A DNA stretch of 64,000 bases from Bradyrhizobium sp. CCBAU 53421 (GCF_015291625.1 NZ_CP030047.1:2604001-2668000), one strand, 5' to 3'. Numbered from the stretch's first letter, positions 26,277 to 37,853 are shown. Program-made: numbers and translations. The notes: generated by a model not told the origin, from the letters alone.

Positions 26277-26494
26277 AGGTGGTGCTCCGGTGGACCACAA
26301 TATCGTGTCCCGGTCATACCGTGCATTGGAAACTTCGAGGTATATCCGCTGGATAGTCGGAGGGCGCGTGACGTGAGAAAGGTGCAATGGTTCTGCTGGC
26401 GCTGCGGACCGGCCATCCCCTGGCGAGGCTGGCATGACATTGTTCCAAGGCTGATATAAGCAGCATTGGGCGCTGGATGTCTTCGGAGACGGGT

Positions 26495-27022
26495 ATGAAA
26501 GTGATAGGGCTCGCGGGTTGGAGCGGTGCCGGCAAGACCACCCTGCTGTCGCGGGTGATCCCCCATCTGCTTGGCCGGGGCTTGCGCGTTTCCGTGATCA
26601 AGCATGCCCATCACGAGTTCGATGTCGACGTACCCGGCAAGGATTCCTGGGTGCACCGGCAGGCCGGCGCGACCGAGGTGCTGGTGTCCTCGACCCGGCG
26701 CTGGGCACTGATGCACGAGCTGCGCGGCGCAGGCGAGCCGCGGCTGCCGGAACTGCTCGCCAAGATGGCGCAGGTCGATCTGGTCGTGGTGGAGGGCTTC
26801 AAGCGCGAGGCGCTCAACAAGATCGAGGTGTATCGGGCCGCCAACGGCAAGCCGCTGCTGTTCCCCGATGACCCGCTTGTGGTCGGGATCGCCAGCGACG
26901 TCGCGGTCGAGACTAGGCTGCCGGTCGCGCATCTCGACGACGTCGAGGACGTCGCCGAATTGATGCTGCGCTCCGCCATTGCGGTCGACGATGTGCTCGC
27001 TGCGGCCGCGGCGGAAAGCTGA
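26495..27022 (+). CDS. mobB: molybdopterin-guanine dinucleotide biosynthesis protein B
   Basis: A 175-residue MobB GTP-binding protein that helps MobA attach GMP to molybdopterin in bis-MGD cofactor synthesis. It opens with VIGLAGWSGAGKTTLLSRVI (Walker A GWSGAGKTT) and has IKHAHHEFDVDVPGKDSW and VVVEGFKREALNKIEVYR, all MobB hallmarks. ATG at 26495 follows GGAGACGG; an ATG six codons upstream is less likely. It is followed by a TusA-like gene. The nearby moeA genes suggest a molybdoenzyme locus, although no molybdoenzyme itself lies in the window. Confidence 0.92.
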   Translation: MKVIGLAGWSGAGKTTLLSRVIPHLLGRGLRVSVIKHAHHEFDVDVPGKDSWVHRQAGATEVLVSSTRRWALMHELRGAGEPRLPELLAKMAQVDLVVVEGFKREALNKIEVYRAANGKPLLFPDDPLVVGIASDVAVETRLPVAHLDDVEDVAELMLRSAIAVDDVLAAAAAES

Positions 27023-27078
27023 CAGGGCGAGAAGGTGCTGCCGTTGACGATGCACGACGGCTTCGCCATGGTCGCGCC

Positions 27079-27348
27079 ATGACAACGACAAAGCTCGATC
27101 TCACCGGCCTGAAATGCCCGCTGCCCGCGCTCAAGACGCGCAAGGCCCTGAAGAGCGTGACGGCGGGAGACTTCCTCGAAGTGCACTGCACCGATCCGCT
27201 TTCGGTGATCGATATCCCGGCCCTCGTCCAGGAAACCGGCGACAAGGTCGAGATCACCGAGCGAAGCGATGTCCGGATCGTTTTTCTGATCGAGAAGGCG
27301 AATGGGACGATAGATAACTCAAATGCTGCAGCGCCGCGTATGCGCTAG
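27079..27348 (+). CDS. TusA/SirA-family sulfur carrier
   Basis: An 89-residue TusA-like protein. The signature Cys-Pro-x-Pro is intact in LTGLKCPLPALKTRKAL (Cys near residue 13), followed by DFLEVHCTDPLSVIDIP. These proteins accept and pass on persulfide sulfur, in tRNA thiolation or in sulfuration of molybdenum enzymes and FdhD-dependent formate dehydrogenases. A 56-base gap separates it from mobB, so a role in Moco-enzyme maturation is plausible (inference). A second Cys in VHCTDP is also typical. Confidence 0.88.
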   Translation: MTTTKLDLTGLKCPLPALKTRKALKSVTAGDFLEVHCTDPLSVIDIPALVQETGDKVEITERSDVRIVFLIEKANGTIDNSNAAAPRMR

Positions 27349-27618
27349 GTCCGGCCTGATATCTACCTTTTGCCAATCGACACCTATTTTCCATTCTGCG
27401 CGAATTGATAATCTCCGCCGGGCTGCGGAGATGGAGCTGTGCCCGGATGTGGCGGCATATCCGGTTGTTTGGGGGTTAGCATTTCCGGAATGCGCGTGGT
27501 TGGTCCCGGCGCATCGAGGAAATGTGCAGCGCAGCCGCCTGACGGTGGCTGCAAGGGCTGAGACGGGATCGAAGACGCAGATGCGCCTGACGTAACGGCG
27601 GCTGCAGGGGAGGTTTCA
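27349..27618. promoter_or_regulatory. promoter region of the OFA transporter with an 8-bp palindrome
   Basis: A gap of 270 bases without a supported gene. ttccggaa, extended by gca/tgc, forms an imperfect dyad around 27478-27492 and could be an operator; this is a weak visual call. Confidence 0.3.
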
Positions 27619-29274
27619 ATGACGACGATGAGCAGCGCCGGACGCGTGTCCGCGACAGGTGCAGGTTTCCTCGACAAGGAACACACGATCGCGACCGCCG
27701 GCTTCAACCGCTGGCTGGTGCCGCCGGCCGCGCTGTGCATCCATCTATGCATCGGCATGGCCTATGGCTTCTCGGTGTTCTGGCTGCCGCTGTCGCGCGC
27801 GATCGGGCTGACCGCGCCGAAAGCGTGCCCGGACATTTCGCTGGTCCAGGAATTGTTCACCACCACTTGCGACTGGAAGGTCGCGAGCCTCGGGTGGATG
27901 TATACGCTGTTCTTCGTGCTGCTCGGCGTCTCAGCCGCGATCTGGGGCGGCTGGCTCGAGAAGGTCGGTCCGCGCAAGGCGGGCTTCGTCGCGGCGCTGT
28001 GCTGGGCCGGCGGCCTCGTGATCGGCGCGCTGGGTGTCTACACGCATCAGCTCTGGCTGATGTGGCTTGGATCCGGCGTGATCGGCGGTGTCGGCCTTGG
28101 TCTCGGCTACATCTCGCCGGTGTCGACGCTGGTGAAATGGTTCCCGGACCGGCGCGGCATGGCGACCGGCATGGCGATCATGGGATTCGGCGGCGGCGCG
28201 ATGATCGGCGCCCCGCTAGCCGACAGGCTGATGAACTATTTCAAGACCCCGACCTCGGTCGGCGTCTGGGAAACCTTCCTCGCCATGGGCGCGATCTACT
28301 TCGTGTTCATGATGATCGGTGCCTTCCGCTATCGCATTCCGCCGGCCGGCTGGCAGCCTGAGGGCTGGACGCCGCCGGCCAAGGCCAACGCGATGATCTC
28401 GACCAAGAACGTCCATCTGAAGGATGCGCACAAGACGCCGCAGTTCTGGCTGATCTGGGGGGTACTCTGCCTCAACGTGTCGGCCGGCATCGGCGTGATC
28501 GGCATGGCCTCGCCGATGCTGCAGGAGATTTTTGCGGGCAAGCTGATCGGCCTGCCCAATGTCGGCTTCAACGCGCTCGATGCCGGACAGAAGGCGCAGA
28601 TCGCGGCGATCGCCGCCGGCTTTGCCGGATTGCTGTCGCTGTTCAACATCGGCGGCCGTTTCTTCTGGGCATCGCTGTCGGACAAGATCGGCCGCAAGAA
28701 CACCTATTACACGTTCTTCATCCTCGGCATCGCGCTCTACGCGCTGGCGCCGACCTTTGCCGCGATGGGCTCGAAGCTCCTGTTTGTGCTCGGCTTCGGC
28801 ATCATCCTGTCGATGTATGGCGGCGGCTTCGCCACCGTGCCGGCCTATCTCGCCGACATGTTCGGCACCCAGTTCGTCGGCGCGATCCATGGCCGCCTGC
28901 TGACGGCGTGGTCGACCGCCGGCATCATCGGCCCGGTCGTGGTGAACTACATCCGTGAATTCCAGCTTGCCGCCGGCGTGCCGCGCGACCAGCTCTACAA
29001 CACCACGATGTACATCCTGTGCGCCATGCTGATCGCGGGACTGATCTGCAACTACCTGATCAAGCCGGTCGATTCGAAATGGCACATGAGCGACGCCGAG
29101 GTCGCCAAGCTGCAGGATGCGAGTGCCAGCGCCGCTGCGGCCGGACCGCACGGTTCCTACGGGATCGGGTTTGGCGGGCTCGACGCCAAGGCGGCGCTGT
29201 TCTGGTTGTTCGTCGGCATTCCGCTGGCCTGGGGCATCTACATGACGCTGCTCAGCGCCGTCAAAATCCTCTGA
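27619..29274 (+). CDS. OFA-family MFS transporter (oxalate/formate antiporter type)
   Basis: A 551-residue major facilitator of the oxalate:formate antiporter group. The N-terminus has RWLVPPAALCIHLCIGMAYG and the family feature of helices with GLGYISPVSTLVKWFPDRRG between helices 4 and 5. Two groups of six helices are separated by a charged loop (KANAMISTKNVHLKDAHKTP). It is longer than classical OxlT (~420) because of inserted loops and an additional C-terminal helix (AALFWLFVGIPLAWGIYMTL). It follows mobB and tusA after a gap of 270 bases. Oxalate import with formate export is the archetypal activity; the substrate here is inferred. Confidence 0.88.
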   Translation: MTTMSSAGRVSATGAGFLDKEHTIATAGFNRWLVPPAALCIHLCIGMAYGFSVFWLPLSRAIGLTAPKACPDISLVQELFTTTCDWKVASLGWMYTLFFVLLGVSAAIWGGWLEKVGPRKAGFVAALCWAGGLVIGALGVYTHQLWLMWLGSGVIGGVGLGLGYISPVSTLVKWFPDRRGMATGMAIMGFGGGAMIGAPLADRLMNYFKTPTSVGVWETFLAMGAIYFVFMMIGAFRYRIPPAGWQPEGWTPPAKANAMISTKNVHLKDAHKTPQFWLIWGVLCLNVSAGIGVIGMASPMLQEIFAGKLIGLPNVGFNALDAGQKAQIAAIAAGFAGLLSLFNIGGRFFWASLSDKIGRKNTYYTFFILGIALYALAPTFAAMGSKLLFVLGFGIILSMYGGGFATVPAYLADMFGTQFVGAIHGRLLTAWSTAGIIGPVVVNYIREFQLAAGVPRDQLYNTTMYILCAMLIAGLICNYLIKPVDSKWHMSDAEVAKLQDASASAAAAGPHGSYGIGFGGLDAKAALFWLFVGIPLAWGIYMTLLSAVKIL

Positions 29275-29364
29275 TCGCGACCATCACCGCCGCGGGTTGC
29301 CGATTCCTCGGCGCCTGCGGCGTTCGTTTTATTCAATGAACAGAAACGGGATTGGGGGATTTCA

Positions 29365-29643
29365 ATGTTTCGTACCCGGATTTGCCTTGCCGCCGCGCTG
29401 CTCGCCGTAGGGCTTCATGCCGCGTCGGCCCAGACCGCGGCGCCGGCAGCACCAGCACCGGCCGCCACCACTACGGCCAAGCCGTCGAAGATCAAGCTGA
29501 CGATGGAGAAGCTGAAGGCGATGAAGGATCAGTGGCGCGCCAACAAACCCAAGCTCAAGGCCTGCCGCAAAGAGGTGAAGCAGAAGGGCCTGACCGGCGA
29601 CGACCGCTGGTTCTATATCTCGGATTGCATGGGCAAGAGCTGA
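29365..29643 (+). CDS. PsiF-repeat-like small secreted protein
   Basis: A 92-residue protein with a signal peptide (FRTRICLAAALLAVGLHAAS, cleavage at A-S-A-Q), a Thr/Ala/Pro-rich linker and a basic region. The C-terminal part (KACRKEVKQKGLTGDDRWFY..DCM) matches the pattern of the PsiF repeat, with one Cys at each end, found in phosphate-starvation-inducible PsiF. Only one such repeat is present, against two in E. coli PsiF. It is 90 bases after the OFA gene and precedes a repeat-type terminator region. Function of the family is unknown. Confidence 0.75.
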   Translation: MFRTRICLAAALLAVGLHAASAQTAAPAAPAPAATTTAKPSKIKLTMEKLKAMKDQWRANKPKLKACRKEVKQKGLTGDDRWFYISDCMGKS

Positions 29644-29698
29644 GCGGTATCGCTCCGATCGCGTACAATATTGGGTGGAGAGAGCACGCCGAGCGGCA

Positions 29699-29897
29699 CC
29701 CCTCTCCCTAACCCTCCCCCGCAAGGGGGGAGGGAACCCCGCGCCTCTGGCTCCCTTACACGCGCGCAACAGAGATCTCCTGAACGAAGTTGGCGTTCAT
29801 AGCGCTTCGCGTGCGTGACGGATCATGCAGCCATTCGTGAGGTGAGCACGCTGATCAGGCTCCCTCCCCCCTTGCGGGGGAGGGTTGGGGAGAGGGG
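29699..29897. repeat. pair of inverted 37-base GC-rich repeats between convergent genes
   Basis: The block at 29699-29735 (ccctctccctaaccctcccc and following) recurs inverted at 29861-29897 with only a few mismatches. Each copy also holds its own hairpin (ccctcccccgcaaggggggagg-like). They occupy the gap between psiF-like (+) and lon (-) and may act as a two-way terminator. The remainder of this 304-base gap shows nothing else. Confidence 0.8.
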
Positions 29898-29947
29898 TGG
29901 CTCCGGGCGGGACGATCGATGTGGAGCGTCATCCCAATTGCCTGCCG

Positions 29948-32323
<2,376 letters not shown>

Positions 32324-32335
32324 GTCGAAATCCCT

Positions 32336-32743
32336 TTAGCTCGATTTTCCGAGTCGCAGGCCGACGCAGCCATGCGCGGCAAAGCGGCTGATGGTGTAGC
32401 GGCCGGTCGGCAGCGTGATGCGGCGCTCGAAGCGGCCCTGCGGCAGCTCGAGGCGCAGGATGCGGGCGTTGCGCAGCTCGGAGGGCAAAGTGCGGCGGCC
32501 GGAGATCACCAGCGTGCCGCCGTCAAGGGCGGCCTCGACCTCGTCGGGGTCGACCCCCGGTAGCGCGACCAGGATCAGGATCTCCTCCTCGGTCTCGATC
32601 ACGTCCATCGGCGGTTCCCAGCTCGGCTCGCTGGTGCCCGCGCTCGGGTGCAAATTGAGGAAGCTCTGGTGCAGCCGCTCGGCGCGCGCGAGCGCCTCGA
32701 TCGCATCCGTCAGCATCCAGTTGATCTGATCCTTGGGCCGCAT
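32336..32743 (-). CDS. Hsp20/alpha-crystallin family small heat-shock protein
   Basis: A 135-residue small heat-shock protein. ATG at 32743 follows GTGGAGAG. The alpha-crystallin domain starts near residue 45 (PPMDVIETEEEILILVALPG, a classical beta2 strand) and contains GGTLVISGRR and LPQGRFERRITLPTGRY. The C-terminal tail is short and has the GLRLGK motif rather than a clear IXI. It is co-transcribed with lon, so holdase and protease are made together. The upstream ~180 bases show tandem acaattt copies but no recognisable ROSE thermometer. Confidence 0.88.
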   Translation of the reverse strand: MRPKDQINWMLTDAIEALARAERLHQSFLNLHPSAGTSEPSWEPPMDVIETEEEILILVALPGVDPDEVEAALDGGTLVISGRRTLPSELRNARILRLELPQGRFERRITLPTGRYTISRFAAHGCVGLRLGKSS

Positions 32744-32921
32744 GGGCACTCTCCACGTCGCGTTGGCGGGCAACGTTACCGGTCTTGCCGCCCACCGTAA
32801 ACCGGCCTCGGGCGATGCCGTTCGAGGGAAAAATTGTCCAAATTGTCGGCGATTTGCACTTGGTCGCGCTGCGCCGTTGCGCTCGGCCCGGACCACAATG
32901 GCTCGATGTTCGGATCGCCGC

Positions 32922-33938
32922 CTACAGCCAGCCGGAACGCCTGAACCGCCAGAACAGCGCGCCGCATGCGGCCAGCATCAGGCCCATCACGACGAAATAG
33001 CTGTACTCCCATTGCAGCTCCGGTATGTACTTGAAATTCATACCGTAGATACCGGCGACGGCGGTCGGCACGGCGACAATCGCCAGCCACGAGGCGAGCT
33101 TCTTGGAGATCGCCGTTTCCTGCGCCTGACCGACCAGCAGGCTCGCTTCAAACGCAAAGGCAAGCACCTCGCGCAGCGAATCGATCCGTTCCTGGATGGT
33201 GCGGACATGATCCGTGACGTCGCGGAACAGCGGGCGCATCGCGACGCGCACCATCGGCAGATCGTCGCGCTCCAGCCTGCGGCAGACCTCCACCAGCGGT
33301 CCGATCGCATTGCGCAGCCGCAACAGGTCCCGCCGCAGCAGATAGAGCCGCTCGATCTGCGCCCGCGTCATCGCGCTCGCCAGAACCTCCGCCTCCATCG
33401 TCTCGACCTCGTCCTGGATGGTCTCGAGCACCGGCGAGTAGTTGTCGACGATGAAATCGAGAATGGCATAGAGGATGTAGTCCTCGCCGCGGGCAAGCGC
33501 GCGCGGGCAGCTCTCGCAGCGCTCCCTGACCGGCGTGTAGGACGTCGAGGCGCCGTGCCGGACCGAGACGATGTATCCCTCGCCGACGAACAGATGCGTC
33601 TCGCCGAACGCGATGCTTTCACCCTCGAGCTGCGCGGTGCGGGCCACGATGAACAGCGCATCGCCGTATTGCTCAATCTTCGGCCGCTGATGCGCGTGAT
33701 CGGCATCCTCGATCGCGAGGTCGTGCAGCTGGAATTGCCGCTGCAGGCTGCTCAGCAGCGCCATGTCGGGTTCGTGCAGGCCGATCCACACCACGTGATC
33801 CGGCTTGCTGCGCCAGCTCGCGGCCTCATCGATCGCGATATTGGCGACCCGCCGTCCCTCGACGTAGACGCCTGCCGCGATCACGCCATCGCAGGGGACG
33901 GGTCCGGCGGTTGCGACAGTTGGCGATACGAGGTTCAT
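32922..33938 (-). CDS. corA: CorA-family magnesium/metal transporter
   Basis: A 338-residue CorA channel. ATG at 33938 follows GGTGGAGACC; a GTG nine bases upstream is also in frame. A cytoplasmic alpha/beta domain (about 1-160) and long helix (165-270) precede two C-terminal membrane helices. The GMN selectivity motif is intact in GIYGMNFKYIPE, and the C-terminal end is basic (WRFRRSGWL), as usual. It lies upstream of hsp20-lon on the same strand with a 178-base gap, so it is probably separately transcribed. Mg2+ or Co2+ uptake is the standard role. Confidence 0.92.
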   Translation of the reverse strand: MNLVSPTVATAGPVPCDGVIAAGVYVEGRRVANIAIDEAASWRSKPDHVVWIGLHEPDMALLSSLQRQFQLHDLAIEDADHAHQRPKIEQYGDALFIVARTAQLEGESIAFGETHLFVGEGYIVSVRHGASTSYTPVRERCESCPRALARGEDYILYAILDFIVDNYSPVLETIQDEVETMEAEVLASAMTRAQIERLYLLRRDLLRLRNAIGPLVEVCRRLERDDLPMVRVAMRPLFRDVTDHVRTIQERIDSLREVLAFAFEASLLVGQAQETAISKKLASWLAIVAVPTAVAGIYGMNFKYIPELQWEYSYFVVMGLMLAACGALFWRFRRSGWL

Positions 33939-34196
33939 GGTCTCCACCCTCGGTTATCGGACCCGCTTGACGCGATTGCTTGCCAAAAGGCTAGCACTGA
34001 ATGGGCGCCGGTCAACACACGCAAGGGCGCTTGCGTTCCGGCGCGTGGGCATAGTCCGTGCCCATTGCGGGTCGGCCGGTCTTTATGCGGCCCCTATGCC
34101 GCACCGCGGCGGGTCCTCTCGAATTCCTACGTCCGTCCCAGCATCTTCTGAGGTGACGCGGTGCGCTGGCGCGCGCCGCCAACGGGAAGGTGGGAC

Positions 34197-34472
34197 ATGA
34201 CCCTGCTGCATTACCACGATGTCCGGCCGCTTGGTTCGGCCGGTGCGATGCCCCTGACACTGCGGCGGACGATCCGGCGGATCGGGCTGGCGCTCAGGAC
34301 CATCCACCGCGCCATCGCCGCCGCCAAGATCCACCGGCTGCGCAACGAGCTGCTGCTGCATCGCGGCCATGAGGATTGGGCGCGGACCCATCTCGATATT
34401 GGCATGCCCGGCGGCGATGCCGGGAAATATCCGCGCCCGCCGGTCGTGCTCGGCGAGAAGTGGGACTACTGA
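34197..34472 (+). CDS. small hypothetical protein
   Basis: A 91-residue soluble basic protein beginning MTLLHYHDVRPLGSAGAMPL. ATG at 34197 follows GGGAAGGTGGGAC. The middle (RTIRRIGLALRTIHRAIAAA and AKIHRLRNELLLHR) is a long amphipathic arginine-rich helix; the tail is proline-rich and ends PPVVLGEKWDY. No family recognised. One base separates it from the next small gene, suggesting coupling. Confidence 0.65.
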   Translation: MTLLHYHDVRPLGSAGAMPLTLRRTIRRIGLALRTIHRAIAAAKIHRLRNELLLHRGHEDWARTHLDIGMPGGDAGKYPRPPVVLGEKWDY

Positions 34473-34473
34473 G

Positions 34474-34638
34474 ATGCGCGCAGCTTCATTAATCGCTGCC
34501 CTGCCGCGTCGTGCCGCGGAAGGGCTGCTCAAATTCCTCGCCTGGATCGGCGAGGAGCCGATCAGCGGCTACCGGCCCGAGGCGCATTACATGCGCGGCC
34601 CGGGTCCGGCCTGGCGGGCCAAGCATCACGGGCATTAG
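34474..34638 (+). CDS. small hypothetical protein
   Basis: A 54-residue frame that begins one base after the preceding stop (TGAGATG). It has a helical stretch (LIAALPRRAAEGLLKFLAWI) and a polar end with ISGYRPEAHYMRGPGPAW. Arrangement and composition suggest it is real and translated with its neighbour. No family recognised. It ends eight bases before the convergent slipin gene's stop codon. Confidence 0.55.
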   Translation: MRAASLIAALPRRAAEGLLKFLAWIGEEPISGYRPEAHYMRGPGPAWRAKHHGH

Positions 34639-34645
34639 AGCCCGA

Positions 34646-35410
34646 TCACGTCGGCGCTTCACCTCGGCGCGTCAGGTGATCGAGCAGGTTCATCGGCAGC
34701 GGGAACACCACCGTCGATGAGCGCTCGCTGGCGATGTCATGCAGCGCCGCGAAGTAGCGGAGCTGCATCGCCTGCGGCTCCTGGGCGAGGATCCGGCCAG
34801 CCTCGACCAGCTTCTCGGCGGCCTGCTGCTCGCCCATCGCATTGATCACCTTGGCACGCCGCAGCCGTTCCGCCTCGGCTTGCTTGGCGATCGCGCGCAC
34901 CATCGTCTCGTTGATGTCGATGTCCTTGATCTCGACCGCGGTGACCTTGATGCCCCAGACGTCGGTCTGCTTGTCGAGGGTCTCCTGGATGTCGGCGTTG
35001 AGCCGGTCGCGCTCCGCCAGCATCTCGTCGAGCTCGTGCTTGCCGAGCACCGAGCGTAGCGTGGTCTGGGCCAGCTGGCTGGTCGCGGCCATGTAGTCGC
35101 TGACCTTGATGATGGCGCGCTCGGGATCGACGATGCGGAAGTAGAGCACGGCGTTGACCTTGACCGAGACGTTGTCGCGCGAAATCACGTCCTGCGGCGG
35201 CACCACCTGCACCACCACCCTGAGATCGACCTTCACCAGCTGCTGCACCACCGGAATCAGGATGATGAGCCCCGGGCCCTTCACCCCGGTGAAGCGGCCG
35301 AGCGTGAAGATGACGCCGCGCTCGTATTCGCGCAGCACGCGCACGGCCTGGGTCAGGAAGATGATGACCAGCAGTGCGATCGCCGCATAGGTCAGATAAT
35401 CAAGCATCAT
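34646..35410 (-). CDS. slipin / SPFH-domain (stomatin-like) membrane protein
   Basis: A 254-residue stomatin homologue. ATG at 35410 follows GGAGGT and overlaps the NfeD stop (ATGA). A single N-terminal membrane helix ([19 protein letters not shown]) is followed by [14 protein letters not shown] and the SPFH domain (about 30-180) with [20 protein letters not shown]. The C-terminal part is helical and Ala/Glu-rich. Slipins oligomerise in membrane microdomains and partner with NfeD proteases, which cleave the slipin tail in the characterised archaeal pair. The gene pair nfeD-slipin is widely conserved. Confidence 0.92.
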   Translation of the reverse strand: MMLDYLTYAAIALLVIIFLTQAVRVLREYERGVIFTLGRFTGVKGPGLIILIPVVQQLVKVDLRVVVQVVPPQDVISRDNVSVKVNAVLYFRIVDPERAIIKVSDYMAATSQLAQTTLRSVLGKHELDEMLAERDRLNADIQETLDKQTDVWGIKVTAVEIKDIDINETMVRAIAKQAEAERLRRAKVINAMGEQQAAEKLVEAGRILAQEPQAMQLRYFAALHDIASERSSTVVFPLPMNLLDHLTRRGEAPT

Positions 35411-36810
35411 GCTGTACCTCCTTCGCCGGCGGATGCCGGCGCACGCCGCACGACCAGCGTCAAATCGTTGATGTTGGCGACCTCGACCGTTTCTCCCGCC
35501 TTGAACGTCTCGGTGCCGCGCGCTTGCCAGCGTTCGCCATTGGTGAAGACGTGACCGGATGTCTCCGACCAGTCGAGCACCTCGGCCGATAGCCCGCGCA
35601 TGGCTTGCGCGCCGGTCCGCAGCGGGCCGTTGCGCGCGCGGCGCAGCGCCCCGAGCACGACGAGGATGAGACCTGCGAACATCGCCGCGACGATGCCGAT
35701 GACCGGCCATGACAGGGCGTATCCGGGCGCCTCGATCCGGAACAGCATGGCGGCTCCCAGCACGAAGGCGACGATGCCGCCGAGGCCGATCACGACGGTC
35801 GGGTTGAAGGCTTCGATCGCGAGCAGCGCGATCCCGACCAGCATCAGCGCAAAGCCGGCGTAGTTGATCGGCAGCATGTTCAGCGCGTAGAGGCCGAGCA
35901 GCAGGCAGATCGTGCCGACCACCCCGGGCGCCACGGCACCGGGCGACATGAATTCGAAGATCAGGCCGTAGATCCCGACCATCAGCAGGACGAACGCGAT
36001 GTTGGGGTCGGTGATGACCGCAAGCGCGCGCGCGAGCCAGCTGGGATCGATGGCTTCGATCGCGGCATCCCTCGTCGCCAGGCGCTGGGTCTTGCCGCCG
36101 GCAAGCTCCACCGTCCGGCCATCGACCTGCCGGAGCAGGTCGGCCGGATCATGCGCGGTGAACTCGATGACATGGGCCTGCAACGCGGCGTTGGTGGAAA
36201 GGGTGGCGGCGTCGCGCACCGCCTTCTCAGCCCACTCGGCGTTGCGGCCACGCAGTTCGGCGAGGCTGCGGATGAAGGCGACGGCATCATTCGTCACCTT
36301 CGCCGTCATGGCATCCTTGGTCCCGGACGGGTTGCCGCCGTCCTTGTCCTTGCCGTCCTTGTCCGGGGTGCCGCCCGGCAGGCCCGGCAGCGGGCCGCCG
36401 ATCTGCACCGGTGTCGCGGCGCCGATATTGGTGCCGGGCGCCATCGCCGCGAGGTGGGTCGCGTAGAGGATGTAAGTCCCGGCGCTCGCGGCATGGGCGC
36501 CGGAGGGAGCAACGTAGCCGATAACGGGAACGGGCGAGGCCAGCACGTCGGTGATGATCTCGCGCATGCTGCTGCTGAGACCGCCGGGCGTATTCAGGCG
36601 TAGAATCACGACCTCGGCGTGACGCTCGGCCGCCTTGGCGAGGCCGTCCTTGACGTAGCTGGCCGCTGCCGGCCCGATCGCGCAGTCGATCGAAATGGTC
36701 AGGGCAACACGGTTGTTGTCCGCGGCCGTACCGGGACCAATGGAAACAACCAAGGCGACCAAGGCGGTCGCCGCAACGAGAGCCGCCTTCAAGGTCTGCA
36801 CGGCAAGCAC
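35407..36810 (-). CDS. NfeD family membrane-bound ClpP-class serine protease
   Basis: A 467-residue long-form NfeD. GTG at 36810 follows AAGGGA. A signal/anchor segment is followed by a ClpP-like protease domain (about 35-225) with [17 protein letters not shown], the Ser nucleophile in [10 protein letters not shown] and a candidate general-base Lys in [10 protein letters not shown], equivalent to the Ser-Lys dyad of archaeal 1510-N. Then come four to five membrane helices (about 270-390) and a C-terminal NfeD OB-fold (395-455). A Gly/Pro/Asp-Lys-rich insert ([18 protein letters not shown]) lies inside the protease domain. The stop overlaps the slipin start. Confidence 0.9.
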   Translation of the reverse strand: MLAVQTLKAALVAATALVALVVSIGPGTAADNNRVALTISIDCAIGPAAASYVKDGLAKAAERHAEVVILRLNTPGGLSSSMREIITDVLASPVPVIGYVAPSGAHAASAGTYILYATHLAAMAPGTNIGAATPVQIGGPLPGLPGGTPDKDGKDKDGGNPSGTKDAMTAKVTNDAVAFIRSLAELRGRNAEWAEKAVRDAATLSTNAALQAHVIEFTAHDPADLLRQVDGRTVELAGGKTQRLATRDAAIEAIDPSWLARALAVITDPNIAFVLLMVGIYGLIFEFMSPGAVAPGVVGTICLLLGLYALNMLPINYAGFALMLVGIALLAIEAFNPTVVIGLGGIVAFVLGAAMLFRIEAPGYALSWPVIGIVAAMFAGLILVVLGALRRARNGPLRTGAQAMRGLSAEVLDWSETSGHVFTNGERWQARGTETFKAGETVEVANINDLTLVVRRAPASAGEGGTA

Positions 36811-36914
36811 TCCCTTGCCGTGGATATGGGGCGCCGTTCCGGAACCTCAATACGGCGCGGCGTCATGGACGCCGTGCACTGATTCCATTGTGCATTGCGA
36901 TGGCGTTGCGGCTT

Positions 36915-37844
36915 TCAATGCGCTTCCGCCAGATAGTCGTCGGCGATGTCGGTCATCGCCTGCGCGAGCTCGGCCTTCGCCGATGCATTGAGCTGAACGA
37001 TCGGCAGCCGCGTTGCCGGCTGCATGAACCCCAACAGCGCCAGGGCGAATTTCAGGGCGGCGGGGTGCTCGCGCTCCAGCAGCGTTGCGAGCGGGACCAG
37101 ACGCTGATGCAACTCGCGCGCCTGATACAGGCGGCCCTCGCGCAGGTGCCGGGCCACCGCCACGCATAGATCGGGCGCGATGTTGGAGACCAGCGAGATG
37201 CAGCCGTCACCGCCGACGGCCATATAAGCGAGTGAGGTGGTGTCGTCGCCGGTCAGCATCCGGAATGTCGCCGGCAGGCGTGGACGCAGGCGCCTGAGGC
37301 GGGCGACGTCGCTGCTGCCGTCGCGCAATCCGATGAAGCGCGGGCTGTGCGCCAATTCCAGCAGCGTCTCGTCCGCGAGGCCCTTCACCGTCCGCGCCGG
37401 AATATCGTGCAGGATCACGGGCAATGTGGTGGCAGCAGCGACGGCGCGGAAATGCGCCGCGATGCCCTGCGGCATCGGTTTGTTGTAATAGGGCACGACC
37501 GACATGATCGCGTCGGCGCCGGCGGCTTCCGCCGCGCGCGCAAACGTGACGGCGCGATCCGTCGCGTTGGACCCGGCGCCGGCGATGATGCGGACCCGGT
37601 TGCGCGCGACGCGGGCCGCGATGCGAACCAGCTGCGCGCGCTCCGCGGGCTCCAGCGTCGAGCTTTCACCCGCGGTCTCGCCGACCACCAGCGCCGAGGC
37701 GCCGGCTGCGATCTGGCGCTCGCACAGCCGGCCGAACGCATCGGTGTCGATTTCGTCCTGGTGGTTGAAGGGGGTCGGAAGATCGGGGATGAAGCCCGAC
37801 AGCCATTTGGCCGAATCTGGTTTCGCGGTGACTTTCGTAGTCAT
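36915..37844 (-). CDS. dihydrodipicolinate-synthase-family protein lacking Schiff-base lysine
   Basis: A 309-residue TIM-barrel protein clearly related to DapA: GETAGESSTL, PYYNKP (residues 118-123) and GDDTTSLAYMAVGGDGCIS are visible. However, the position equivalent to E. coli Lys-161 is Arg-174 (FIGLRDGSSD, codon CGC), and the position of catalytic Tyr-133 is His-146 (ILHDIPART). The 28-residue spacing between them matches the E. coli enzyme. It therefore cannot form the usual lysine Schiff base and is unlikely to be a normal lysine-pathway enzyme. Arg-138 equivalent (Arg-151) is retained. Downstream (same strand) are nfeD and slipin after 104 bases. Confidence 0.85.
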   Translation of the reverse strand: MTTKVTAKPDSAKWLSGFIPDLPTPFNHQDEIDTDAFGRLCERQIAAGASALVVGETAGESSTLEPAERAQLVRIAARVARNRVRIIAGAGSNATDRAVTFARAAEAAGADAIMSVVPYYNKPMPQGIAAHFRAVAAATTLPVILHDIPARTVKGLADETLLELAHSPRFIGLRDGSSDVARLRRLRPRLPATFRMLTGDDTTSLAYMAVGGDGCISLVSNIAPDLCVAVARHLREGRLYQARELHQRLVPLATLLEREHPAALKFALALLGFMQPATRLPIVQLNASAKAELAQAMTDIADDYLAEAH

Positions 37845-37853
37845 TGGGGTGGC

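Noticed and set aside
32744..32860. ROSE-type RNA thermometer before hsp20
   Set aside because: The leader lacks the characteristic anti-Shine-Dalgarno stem; only an ordinary GTGGAGAG site and tandem acaattt copies are seen.
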